In this document: piece after piece, positions 6,685-14,690 of the stretch
How positions within the stretch are numbered: the first letter of the stretch is position 1
How the letters are laid out: each line of letters opens with the position of its first letter
Notes under the pieces: model-generated
What the model was told of the DNA's origin: nothing
What the model saw: the letters and a program-made list of their open reading frames with translations, nothing else
Database searches by the model: none
Assembly (NCBI GenBank): GCA_050945755.1
Contig: JBMNTN010000038.1
Span: 1 to 18,144 of the forward strand
Origin: JAQVXR01 sp050945755
GTDB taxonomy: Bacteria; Bacillota; Dehalobacteriia; Dehalobacteriales; Dehalobacteriaceae
DNA length: 18,144 bases
Direction of reading: 5' to 3'
Program-made: the position numbers and the translations under genes

Positions 6685-7914
6685 TTAAGTTAAATACCCT
6701 GCCAAACCACCGGCATTTGGGTCAAGAAGAATTATGGAAACCTCATCTCCTTCTCTTAAAGGAGGATGGTTTGGGGGAATGTCAATTAAAGCATTGCAAC
6801 CCAGAAATGACCGCATCATACTAGGCTTTTGCCCCGGCAAAAAGTCTATCGTCCATCCTTTTTCGCTGCATCTTGCGTGTCCCCGAAGGAAACAGCGGAC
6901 ACCTCTCTTTTTGGAATAAGGATTTAAACACCGGGCACGGATTCTGTTAAGAACTGGGCTAAGACCCTGTAGTGAACGAAGAACCGGAACAGCAAACAGT
7001 TCAAATCCCACCAGGCAGGCCGCCGGGTTTCCGGAAAGAAGCACCACCGGTTTGGAATTCCAAACAGCGGCACCAACATGTCCGCCAGGTTTCAATTGAA
7101 CCTCGCTGAAAAGCTGCTTTGCTCCCATTTTTTCTAAGAGTACCCGCGCTTCACCATTAGTAGTTGCAAAAGTACCCCCGGTTGTAATTACTAAATCCGA
7201 CTGTTCAAACAACTTAATCAAATGGGGCAAGAGTTCACCTGTGTTTTGTTTTCCTACCACCTCAACAGCAATAACCCGGCCTCTTTCCCGTTTCACAAGA
7301 GATGCCAACAACAAGCCGTTACTGTCCCTTGTTTCATCAGTCTTTGGTATTCTATTGTAGGGAACAATTTGTGTTCCAATGCTTAATACCAGCACCTTCG
7401 GGCATCTAAAAACAGGTATTTCCATATAGCCAAACGCCGCCAATAAGCCAATCAACCCAGCGCTCAAACAAGTACCTTTGGAAACCAGCAATTCCCCGTG
7501 CCGAAAGTCCTCTCCACATCTTTTGATATTACTGCCGGAAACAAACTCTCCGGAAAAAACGATCTCGCCACCGGTAACCTTTACCTGTTCCCGGGGAATG
7601 ACCATTTGAGTTCCTTGGGGCAACACACCGCCGGTAACAACATAAGCCGTTTGCCCGGAATGAAGAACCAAATCCCAATTATTACAATCAACCGGTCTTT
7701 CAACCACCTGGTACCTTTGGGCTCTTGCCGAGCCAACTACAGCAAACCCGTCAACAGCAGCTTGAGGAACAGGCGGTAGATCGCAGACAGCATATAGATC
7801 ATGGGCAGTAATACGCCCCAAAGCATCTGCCAGGGGAATCGATTCAGGCAGCAAGGGACAAACAATTTTACTCAGTATCTCATGAGCCTCTTCCAACTCA
7901 ATACTTCTAGGCAC
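6685..7914 (-). CDS. moeA: Molybdopterin molybdenumtransferase MoeA, second copy, within the fdh operon
   Basis: 409 residues, normal MoeA length. It has an N-terminal MoeA domain with VPQAAVDGFAVVGSA, a central MPT-binding domain with LVITTGG, and the LSGNPAACLVGFELF segment near the C-terminal domain. It should insert Mo or W into molybdopterin. The usual GGVSxGxxD loop after VITTGG is altered to GGTFATTNGEAR, and KPGKP becomes KPGGH; the latter, with GNPAAC, I associate with a Clostridial subgroup. The GTG at 7914 is preferred because a perfect AGGAGGT sits nine bases upstream; an upstream in-frame GTG at 7941 would place that site inside the gene. It lies between the fdhA-side genes and the nuoE/F-like genes, suggesting a cofactor supply dedicated to this enzyme. 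Confidence 0.88.
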   Translation of the reverse strand: MPRSIELEEAHEILSKIVCPLLPESIPLADALGRITAHDLYAVCDLPPVPQAAVDGFAVVGSARAQRYQVVERPVDCNNWDLVLHSGQTAYVVTGGVLPQGTQMVIPREQVKVTGGEIVFSGEFVSGSNIKRCGEDFRHGELLVSKGTCLSAGLIGLLAAFGYMEIPVFRCPKVLVLSIGTQIVPYNRIPKTDETRDSNGLLLASLVKRERGRVIAVEVVGKQNTGELLPHLIKLFEQSDLVITTGGTFATTNGEARVLLEKMGAKQLFSEVQLKPGGHVGAAVWNSKPVVLLSGNPAACLVGFELFAVPVLRSLQGLSPVLNRIRARCLNPYSKKRGVRCFLRGHARCSEKGWTIDFLPGQKPSMMRSFLGCNALIDIPPNHPPLREGDEVSIILLDPNAGGLAGYLT

Positions 7915-7937
7915 AGGATTTATACCTCCTAAGGTCA

Positions 7938-8966
7938 TCACTCCGCGGCTTTACCAAAAGCACACTCAGGATAGCGACATATTCTGCACCCTTGACACAA
8001 CCCGCCATGACCAAGAACTGCAATTTCTGATCGGTTAATCCGTTCACCGGCAAAAATCCGCGGCAAAACCAAATCAAAAATCGTTGTTTTATTGTACATA
8101 ACACACCCCGGTAAACCACAAACAGGCACATGCCCCTGATACGCCAGCATAAACATTGATCCCGGTAGCACAGGCGCTCCGTAAAACACAACTTCCGCTC
8201 CGGAAGCTCTAATCCCGGACGGAGTCACATCATCCGGATCCACGGACATTCCTCCTGTTACCAAAACAAGGTCTGCACCTTCACTGATCATCATCCGGAT
8301 TTCCCCAGCTATATAATAAGGATCGTCAGGAACAATTACCTGGCCCAGCAGTCTTGCTCCATAAGGAGCAACCTTTCTTCTCACAGCACTGCCAAAGCAG
8401 TCGCGAATCCGTCCCTGGTAAACCTCATTACCTGTAGTTATAATGCCAACCCACAGCGGACGAAAGGGTTTTACCTCACAAAGATGCACCGGCTGATCAC
8501 AAAACTTTTCCGCTTCTTCTAAAATTTTGTGTTCAATGGTCAGCGGGATAATCCGTGTCCCCGCCACCACCTGGTTTTTTGATACTACCCGGTTATCATG
8601 TAAAGTGGCAAAGGCAAGCCCCTCTAGACTATTTATGCTGTTTAACTGGTTTACCCTAACTCGAAATAGACCGTCGTATTGGGCTTTCAAACTAACTTTA
8701 CCTTGGCTGGGTTCATCCCAGTACAAGCCTGTTCCGGCTGCCCGGCGGGCAAGACGAAGTGCAGCCTCGTCCTCATGCACCATACCGGGAAGGGATTCCC
8801 AAACATAAATATGTTCCTTGCCTAGGTCACGCAGTTTGGAAACATCCCCCAAAGTAATCAACTGTCCTCGCCGGAAAGCCCGGCACTTTTCCCGTCCGGG
8901 AATAATCCTTGTTATGTCGTGACAAAGGACCATCCCCACTGCTTCGGTAACAGGCACCTTCTGCAT
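7938..8966 (-). CDS. Molybdopterin-binding protein (MoCF-biosynthesis domain) with C-terminal cysteine cluster
   Basis: 342 residues. The N-terminal half (PVTEAVGMVLCHDITRIIPG) resembles a MoeA-like entry region but has no DGYAV motif. About residues 165-310 form a MoaB/Mog-type molybdopterin-binding domain with VTGGMSVDPDDVTPSGI and a PVCGLPGC segment. The extreme C-terminus has C324, C327, C330 and C335 (Cx2Cx2Cx4C), a pattern able to hold an Fe-S cluster or zinc. The family recurs beside formate dehydrogenase and other Mo enzymes in Clostridia, and its exact reaction is unknown to me. It may bind an intermediate or help deliver cofactor to FdhA. The ATG start has AGGAGGT seven bases upstream. 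The gene starts 11 bases after the fdhA stop. Confidence 0.82.
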   Translation of the reverse strand: MQKVPVTEAVGMVLCHDITRIIPGREKCRAFRRGQLITLGDVSKLRDLGKEHIYVWESLPGMVHEDEAALRLARRAAGTGLYWDEPSQGKVSLKAQYDGLFRVRVNQLNSINSLEGLAFATLHDNRVVSKNQVVAGTRIIPLTIEHKILEEAEKFCDQPVHLCEVKPFRPLWVGIITTGNEVYQGRIRDCFGSAVRRKVAPYGARLLGQVIVPDDPYYIAGEIRMMISEGADLVLVTGGMSVDPDDVTPSGIRASGAEVVFYGAPVLPGSMFMLAYQGHVPVCGLPGCVMYNKTTIFDLVLPRIFAGERINRSEIAVLGHGGLCQGCRICRYPECAFGKAAE

Positions 8967-8977
8967 GTGCTTACCTC

Positions 8978-11647
8978 CTAGAATTTTTCTACCTTAACCG
9001 CACATACTTTGTATTCGCCGGTTTTAGTTATGGGATCCAGTCCGGGACTGGTAAGAACATTAGTTGGGCTTGCGGTATGGTGGAATGACATCCATATTTT
9101 CCCCGGCATTACTTTATCGGTAACCTCAACCCGTGTCGTAACTTCTCCACGACGGGAAGTGACTTTCACCTTATCTCCGGTCTCAATTTCTAAGCGAGCC
9201 GCATCTTCCGGGTTAATCTGAGCAAATTCTTCCGACCACATGCTCTGGATACCCTTGGAATAAGGGGTAGTCACATTGTAATGGTATAGAATTCGCCCTG
9301 TGGACAGAAGGAACGGATACTCCTCATCCGGTGTTTCATACGGTGGAATATGTTCGGATGGTTGGAATAACCCTTTGCCGCGGCTGAAGACATTAGCATG
9401 CAGATAGGGAGTTCCCGGGTGGTCGGCATTTGGACAAGGCCACTGTAGACCCTTTTCTTCCAGGCGAGGATAAGAAACACCCGCCAGAGATGGTGTTAAT
9501 GAAGCCATTTCGTCCCAAATTTCTTCCGGACTTGCATAATTCATAGGATATCCCAGAGCGTTACTCATCGCCATAATCGTTTGCCAGTTGGCCTGTCCGG
9601 GAATTGGGTCAATTGCCTTTCGCACCCGCTGGATGCGGCGCTCGGTACTGGTAAATGTTCCGTCAGTTTCGGCAAAACTGGCGGCCGGAAGTACAACGTC
9701 TGCATACTCGGCTGTTTCCGTCAGGAAAAGTTCATGAACTACCAAAAATTCAAGCTTTTCCAGCCCGGAACGAATCTCATTGCTGTTGGGATCCGTGAGA
9801 ACTGGGTTTTCCCCCAAAATATACATAGCCTTGAGTTCGCCCTCATTGGCCTTTTCAAACATCTGGGCAATCATTAAGCCATTTTCCGCCGGAAGGTTAA
9901 CACCCCAAGCCTTTTCAAATTTCTCCCGGGGAGCCGCATCAATCACTTTTTGATATCCAGAATAAACATTGGGCAGTGCCCCCATGTCGCAAGCACCTTG
10001 GACGTTATTCTGACCCCTAATGGGGTTGACTCCTGTACTGGGACGGCCTAAATGCCCGGTGAGCATAGCAAGGTTTGCAGTACTCATAACATTGTTGGTC
10101 CCGCATACGTGTTCTGTAATTCCCAAGACATAGAAGAGCATTGCTTTATCGGTAGTAGCATAAAGCCGTGCCACCGCATACAAATCTTCTTCCGGAACAC
10201 CGGTCAGTTTGGAGACAAATTCCGGAGTATAATTTTCTACTGTAGATTTCAGGGCTTCAAAATTTTCCGTTCTTTCTTCGATAAATTTTTTGTCATACAG
10301 CCCTTCTTTAATGATAATATGCATTAGCCCGTTTAAGAGAGGAATATCGGTTCCCGGCTCAAGCCTCAGCCAATAATCTGCTTCTTCAGCAAGCTCAATC
10401 CGGCGTGGATCAACCACGATTAATTTTGCTCCCCGGCGTTTTGCCTGCCTCATTTTGTAACCGATCACAGGGTGAGCCTCAGTAGTATTGGTACCGATGA
10501 GCATCATAAGTTCCGCCCCATCGATTTCTGCAATGGAATTAGTCATTGCCCCGCTGCCAAAAGTAGTAGCCAGACCGGCCACTGTAGGCGCGTGTCAGGT
10601 ACGGGCACAGTGGTCCACACTATTTGTGCCCATCACCGCCCTTGTAAATTTCTGTACCAGGTAGTTTTCTTCGTTGGTACACCTGGCTGAGCTTAAAGCT
10701 GCAAAGGAATTCGGCCCGTATTTTTCTTTAATTTCCGTTAACCGAGTGGCAATCACATCCATTGCCTCATCCCAGGTTGCCTTTTCAAATTTTCCATCCT
10801 TCTTAATGAGAGGAGTTGTCAGACGCTGTTCGTTATTGACAAAATCCCAACCAAACCGCCCCTTGATACAAAGAGCACGGCCATTAACCACACTAGACTC
10901 ATCAGAAAGCACTCCGACCAACTTCCCGTCTTTTACACAGAGATCAAAATTGCATCCTGTTCCACAGAACGGGCAGGTAGTTTTGACCTTTTGGAATTCC
11001 CAGCGCCGTCCCTTTCCTTGCATTGGTCTCTCCGTCAAGGCTCCGGTAGGGCAAACAGCAACACAGTTTCCACAAAAGGTACATTCAGAATCTACATAGG
11101 GCTTATCCCCATAGGTAGCTACTTTGCGATGAAAACCCCGGTTGACATAATCAATGTTGTCCTTACCAATGATCTCGGCACAGGCACGCACGCATTTGCC
11201 GCATAAAATACATTTGTTCATATCCCGCATGATAAAGGGATTGGAATCATCAACCACATAATGATGTCTTTCGCCTGCAAAAGCACTCTCTTTAACTCCA
11301 TACCGGTAGCAATATTCCGCCAGCTTGCAGTCCCCATTTTTCTCACATGTAAGGCAGTCCAGTGGGTGATTTGCCAGCAGGAGTTCTAAGATTGTTTGAC
11401 GAGCTTCAACAACGGCAGGCGATTCGGTGTATACTACCATTCCACGTCCAGCCGGCGTCACACATGAAGCCGCCAGAAGTGGAGCTCCTTCAATTTCTAC
11501 GACGCAAAGGCGGCATGCCCCCAAAAGACTCAGGTCCGGATCGTAACAAAGCCGTGGAATATCAATTCCAATTTGCTCAGCAGCTTCAAGTATGGTGGTA
11601 CCTGCAGGGACTTCAACCTCCCTTCCGTCAATGGTCAGTTTAACCAT
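8978..11647 (-). CDS. fdhA: Selenocysteine formate dehydrogenase alpha subunit FdhA (UGA read at codon 351)
   Basis: One 889-residue selenoprotein interrupted by an in-frame TGA at 10597-10595. The context is VDHCART-U-HAPTVAGLA, the family's conserved Sec-His site. N to C: a [2Fe-2S] domain (C34, C45, C48, C62), a His-Cys [4Fe-4S] site (H94, C98, C101, C107), two ferredoxin [4Fe-4S] clusters (C146/149/152/156 and C189/192/195/199), then the Mo/W-bisPGD catalytic domain with its own cluster (C225, C228, C232, C260), Sec351, and a C-terminal dinucleotide-binding domain. It interconverts formate and CO2 in the cytoplasm. Total length matches Clostridial FdhA of about 890-900 residues. The ATG at 11647 fits the family N-terminus and follows an AAGGAG...GGAAG region; an ATG at 11716 would add 23 basic residues. 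It is first gene of the operon, with partners encoded at 4921-6654. Confidence 0.93.
10557..10597 (-). promoter_or_regulatory. Bacterial SECIS element in fdhA
   Basis: Directly 3' of the UGA (10597-10595) the minus strand has 12 bases, then GUGGCC (10582-10577), the loop GGUCU (10576-10572) and GGCUAC (10571-10566). The six pairs are complete with one G-U. The 18-base distance from UGA to loop and the GGUCU loop equal those of E. coli fdhF, the binding site of SelB. This supports recoding rather than a nonsense mutation. Confidence 0.9.
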
Positions 11648-11745
11648 ATCCACTTCCTTCACTCCTTTCAATTTTTTCAGGTTTCTTTGGAGAAAACTGT
11701 ATTTTTTTCTGGACATCCCCCCTTTAACAAATTTTTTTCTCTAGG

Positions 11746-11774
11746 AAAAATAAAAACTCCAACCGAAGTTGGAG
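11746..11774 (-). terminator. Riboswitch-linked intrinsic terminator before fdhA
   Basis: On the minus strand CUCCAAC (11774-11768), a UUCG tetraloop and GUUGGAG (11763-11757) form a perfect 7-bp hairpin, followed by UUUUUAUUUUU. It lies between the structured leader and fdhA, so read-through must be allowed for expression. The 5' arm can alternatively pair with GAGUUGG of the leader (11843-11837), a plausible antiterminator. Confidence 0.88.
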
Positions 11775-11790
11775 GTGAATAACTTATAAT

Positions 11791-11884
11791 AAGCCGAAAA
11801 CTGCCGATGCAGCCTACGCCCTATATTTACTCCTTTCCAACTCGGGAGGCAAATCCGTTTCCAGACTTACCCTAACGGCTTTTT
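11791..11884 (-). promoter_or_regulatory. Structured leader RNA, probable Moco/Tuco (molybdenum or tungsten cofactor) riboswitch
   Basis: Minus-strand RNA closed by AAGCCG (11881-11876) and CGGCUU (11796-11791). Inside, GGUAAGUCUG (11871-11862) pairs with CGGAUUUGCC (11857-11848) over ten positions with a GAAA tetraloop. Next come CCUCCCGAG/GGAAAGGAG pairing, then a GGCGUAGGCUGC segment with CUGC-AUCG-GCAG. The CCUCCCGA, GGAAAGGAGUAA and AGGCUGC words match my recollection of the Moco RNA motif (RF01055), known upstream of Mo cofactor and Mo enzyme genes. A terminator follows at once, so control by attenuation is likely. The promoter is not clear; TTGCTC at 11923-11918 is a weak -35 candidate. 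The fold is seen directly, while the class assignment is from memory and context. Confidence 0.7.
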
Positions 11885-11944
11885 ACCATGGTATTATTCT
11901 TTAGGTAGAAAAGCTCGGAGCAATTTATACTTTTTTATGAAACT

Positions 11945-12673
11945 CTAAAGTACCACCCTTTGGGGATTAGTGTATATATAAAACCTGTCACCCCGGGTAA
12001 AACCAACTATTGAAATACCCAGTTCTTCTGCTAAATCAACTGCCATCTGCATGGGTGCCGAACGTGATAAAACAAGGGGAATACCGCTCCTCGCGGCTTT
12101 AGCCAGTATTTCCAAGGCAATCCGGCCACTTAGAACAAGACATTTGTCATCAACAGGAACCTTATTTAAAAAAGCAAAGCCTAAAACTTTATCTACAGCA
12201 TTATGTCGCCCAATGTCCTCAAACATGCTAATTAAACTTTCCCCGTTTCCCAAAGCGGCATTATGAACGCCTCCTGTAATTCGGAAAACACCGGACCTGT
12301 CCTCAAGGAGACTCATTAATTTAAGCAGCTCAGGTGCCTTGAAGGTTGCCTTGGTATTAACAGGTTTAAAAGATGATTTTATGGACCGAGGATTTTCCCG
12401 AGCCAAAGAAACATATACATTGACTTTTCCGTTTTCCTCCCGGTACTTTATCTCCTTAATCTCTTCCCGTCTCTGGATTAGTCCTTGGCTTACGAGAAAG
12501 CCTGCTGCCAATTCGTTGTATCCTTCCGGAGAGCAAATCAAAGAGGTAAAATATATCCCGTTTAGATAAACTTCTACCTGTATTTCCTTAACAACAGTTT
12601 CCTCTGTAGTATTAAAACAACCCTTACTGTATTTGATAACCTTTCTATTATTATAGAGCATCCCGCTTGTCAC
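11945..12673 (-). CDS. fdhD: Formate dehydrogenase accessory sulfurtransferase FdhD, lacking the CxxC motif
   Basis: 242 residues. The family core is clear: YNELAAGFLVSQGLI (about 52-66), FRITGGVHNAALG, MFEDIGRHNAVDKVLG (nucleotide/cofactor-binding region), LSGRIALEILAKAARSGIPLVLSRSAP and GFTRGDRFYIYT. FdhD passes sulfur from a cysteine desulfurase to the bis-MGD of formate dehydrogenase. The usual CGxCG-type loop ahead of the TGGxH segment is absent; that stretch reads PVNTKATFKAPELLKLM. Only C19, C47 and one cysteine in DDKCLVLSG remain. The start is GTG at 12673 with AAGGGAG 12 bases upstream, and an ATG four codons in is an alternative. It lies about 60 bases upstream of the fdh leader on the same strand. 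Confidence 0.9.
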   Translation of the reverse strand: MTSGMLYNNRKVIKYSKGCFNTTEETVVKEIQVEVYLNGIYFTSLICSPEGYNELAAGFLVSQGLIQRREEIKEIKYREENGKVNVYVSLARENPRSIKSSFKPVNTKATFKAPELLKLMSLLEDRSGVFRITGGVHNAALGNGESLISMFEDIGRHNAVDKVLGFAFLNKVPVDDKCLVLSGRIALEILAKAARSGIPLVLSRSAPMQMAVDLAEELGISIVGFTRGDRFYIYTNPQRVVL

Positions 12674-12864
12674 TAGGCTGCAGTACTCCCTTCACTATTT
12701 ATTAAAAATTTATAGTTAAATATGTACTCATAACTATTCTTTATAAAAAACTAAATTCCTTCTGATTTTATAAATATTGTTATCATTATACTATTTTGAA
12801 ATTTATAAAAGTTTTATTATTCTTCAGAAGGATTTTGTCGTTTAATATCGAAGTGATTTTAAAT

Positions 12865-12898
12865 AACCCCGCTCAGTTTTTTGCCGGCGGGGTTTTTT
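12865..12898. terminator. GC-rich terminator hairpin downstream of the carbonic anhydrase-like gene
   Basis: AACCCCGC (12865-12872) pairs with GCGGGGTT (12887-12894) around a 14-base loop. A strong T6 run follows on the plus strand, while the minus strand has only TTATTT. Both flanking genes are on the minus strand, so the useful direction is probably minus, ending the 12907-13299 gene. The better T-run facing the other way is odd. Confidence 0.7.
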
Positions 12899-12906
12899 AA
12901 AGTATT

Positions 12907-13299
12907 TTATTCGTTGGAATCGTAAATAACCTCTACCTCCCAGGTTTCACCAACCCAAAGCCCCAAAATGCGCACTGGCAACTGCCATCCCTTAATTACT
13001 TCCACACACTTTTTCACCTGCTCCACATGCTGCTCTTTGGGTCCGGGATTGGCCGCACAATCATAGTGACCTACGATAGCAATCGTATTAGAATGATGGC
13101 CTCCAGTGGATACCAGTACTTTCTTTTTAATAGATTCAACTTCTTCTGGACATCCTTCGCACAACACCTTATCCACTCCTGGTGCTGTAACAGAATCAAC
13201 GTAGTCGGCATTCATCTTCTCTTTCATCCATGATAGTACAGGGAACTGCACCCGCCCGTCAATGCAGTTAATTACTGTGACAAATTTACCATGTCCCAT
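12907..13299 (-). CDS. Small beta-carbonic-anhydrase-like protein
   Basis: 130 residues. It keeps the beta-carbonic anhydrase zinc site and catalytic dyad: C12, D14, R16 (NCIDGR) and H78, C81 (GHYDCAANP). It is far shorter than classic enzymes of about 190-230 residues and lacks much of the middle. It may hydrate CO2 or be a divergent zinc protein of that fold. Its place next to fdhD and the formate dehydrogenase operon would suit supply or removal of CO2, but that is inference. The ATG start has GGAGGGG five bases upstream. A terminator separates it from fdhD. Confidence 0.75.
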   Translation of the reverse strand: MGHGKFVTVINCIDGRVQFPVLSWMKEKMNADYVDSVTAPGVDKVLCEGCPEEVESIKKKVLVSTGGHHSNTIAIVGHYDCAANPGPKEQHVEQVKKCVEVIKGWQLPVRILGLWVGETWEVEVIYDSNE

Positions 13300-13386
13300 A
13301 AATTCCCCTCCGTCTCATTAATTTTAAAATTTGCTTTTATCATCATTCCACAAAAACACTTATTTTCCTCCTAATGTATAATAGAA

Positions 13387-13569
13387 TTAAGTCATATCTC
13401 TGCCCTTCTTCAATTCTTGCAGTGCATCAATCATCTCCTCCAAAATCTCCCGGTAAGTTCTACAGTCGGCGCATTCTGCCAAATGTCTTTCCACCGTTGG
13501 TATCTTTTTATCCGGAAGAGTTTCCCGGACAATTTTTTCAATTAAGAGCATGGCATATGTACACTTCAT
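13387..13569 (-). CDS. Small zf-HC2 zinc-finger protein (anti-sigma-factor-like)
   Basis: 60 residues from the ATG at 13569, which follows a G-rich GGGGGTGGGG ribosome site. A longer in-frame start (13644) adds 25 residues without family character. C3 and H29-x3-C33-x2-C36 (HLAECADC) form the zinc-binding pattern of anti-sigma ZAS/zf-HC2 domains, followed by a charged helix. There is no membrane segment and no sigma-factor gene nearby, so it is an orphan whose partner is unknown. It could be a soluble anti-sigma or redox-sensing protein. Confidence 0.7.
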   Translation of the reverse strand: MKCTYAMLLIEKIVRETLPDKKIPTVERHLAECADCRTYREILEEMIDALQELKKGRDMT

Positions 13570-13783
13570 TTCCCCACCCCCGGTCTTCAACGAATGAAAC
13601 AGCTTTATAATTATCAAAAACTTTTCAAACCAAGGATATCCCATTATAATTTATAAAAAACGTCATAGGCAGTATCAAAATTCACAAGTTAATACGTTGA
13701 ATAAATGCTCTTTTATGTTAGTGCATTTTCAGTATACTTTCCAGTGTTTTTAAAAAAGTTTTCTATTACTTGGGAGGGATAAA

Positions 13784-14470
13784 GTGAAATATGTAAATAT
13801 CAAAAAAGGCATCTTCTTAAGGCGCCCCAACCGATTTATCGCTTTAGTTAATATTGACGGCAGAACTGAAACAGTACATGTCAGAAACACCGGACGCTGT
13901 TTGGAACTTTTGATCCCCGGCGCTCCGGTTATTGTTGTAAAAGCAGAAAACCCTAATAGAAAAACCAAATATTCTCTTGTGGCCGTAAACAAAGGCGAAA
14001 GACTCATTAACATTGACTCCACGATACCCAACGACGTAATTTGTGAAGGTATACAGTCGGGAAAAATTAAAGGGTTGGAAAACACAATCCTGTTAAAAAA
14101 GGAAGTGTCATACAAAAATTCTCGCTTTGATATTTTTTTTGAATCTCATGATGCATGCGGTTTTGTAGAAGTTAAAGGGGTAACACTGGTGAAAGATAAT
14201 ATTGCTCTTTTTCCCGATGCTCCGACAGTCCGTGGAACAAAGCATGTTTATGAAATGATTGATGCTTTTTATGCAGGTTATCAAGGGTACATCTTTTTTT
14301 TAATCCAAATGAAGGGGGGCCGATACTTTACCCCCAATCACGAAATGGACCCGGTATTTTCCAAGGCTCTGAGAGAGGCCAAAGAGACCGGAGTAAAGAT
14401 CCTCGCCTACGATTCTTTGATTACAGAAAACACGATCATACTTGGTGATCCGGTAGAAACAAAGATTTAA
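13784..14470 (+). CDS. sfsA: SfsA family protein (sugar fermentation stimulation homologue)
   Basis: 228 residues, matching SfsA length. Recognisable segments are GIFLRRPNRFIALVNIDG near the N-terminus, VHVRNTGRCLELLIPGAPVIV, the VEVKGVTL motif around residues 128-135 and FPDAPTVRGTKH after it. The EVKGVTL-type core resembles PD-(D/E)xK nuclease folds, and E. coli SfsA was reported as a DNA-binding protein affecting maltose metabolism; its biochemical role is unsettled. The start is GTG with GGGAGGG about six bases upstream. It is divergent from the zinc-finger gene across a 214-bp AT-rich gap, with a TATACT candidate -10 at 13733. No functional link to the formate genes is evident. Confidence 0.93.
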   Translation: MKYVNIKKGIFLRRPNRFIALVNIDGRTETVHVRNTGRCLELLIPGAPVIVVKAENPNRKTKYSLVAVNKGERLINIDSTIPNDVICEGIQSGKIKGLENTILLKKEVSYKNSRFDIFFESHDACGFVEVKGVTLVKDNIALFPDAPTVRGTKHVYEMIDAFYAGYQGYIFFLIQMKGGRYFTPNHEMDPVFSKALREAKETGVKILAYDSLITENTIILGDPVETKI

Positions 14471-14537
14471 TAATTGGACAATTATACTCAGGTATGTCCT
14501 CTCCAACTAACTCCTTACTTTGATTTTGAGGTAATAA

Positions 14538-14593
14538 CCGGGCTGCATAATGAACCCTGCATCTGCTGTTCCATTTTTTAAAAATCAGCCCGG
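14538..14593. repeat. Inverted repeat between sfsA and the MFS gene
   Basis: CCGGGCTG (14538-14545) and CAGCCCGG (14586-14593) are perfect complements separated by 40 bases that include a T6 run and GCAGATGC-like sequence. Neither strand has a good T-tract after the hairpin, so it is a poor terminator. It may be a structured leader or merely sit in the 271-bp gap. Confidence 0.4.
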
Positions 14594-14690
14594 CAAAAAT
14601 TCAATCCTTAAAAGTATATCTCTCGTCGCGCAGGGATAGAAGGCTTCCAGAAAACTAAATGTATTTATGGTATCAACACTTATTTAATGT

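Noticed and set aside
10582..10600. A stop codon splitting fdhA into two genes, or a nonsense mutation.
   Set aside because: The UGA sits at the conserved Sec site, the frame is unchanged on both sides, and a SECIS hairpin with the canonical loop and spacing follows.
11648..11716. A 23-residue N-terminal extension of FdhA.
   Set aside because: The upstream ATG lacks a properly spaced ribosome site, whereas the ATG at 11647 matches the normal family N-terminus.
14538..14593. A riboswitch ahead of the MFS gene.
   Set aside because: Only one 8-bp stem is clear, no known aptamer words are recognised, and the likely promoter lies downstream of it.
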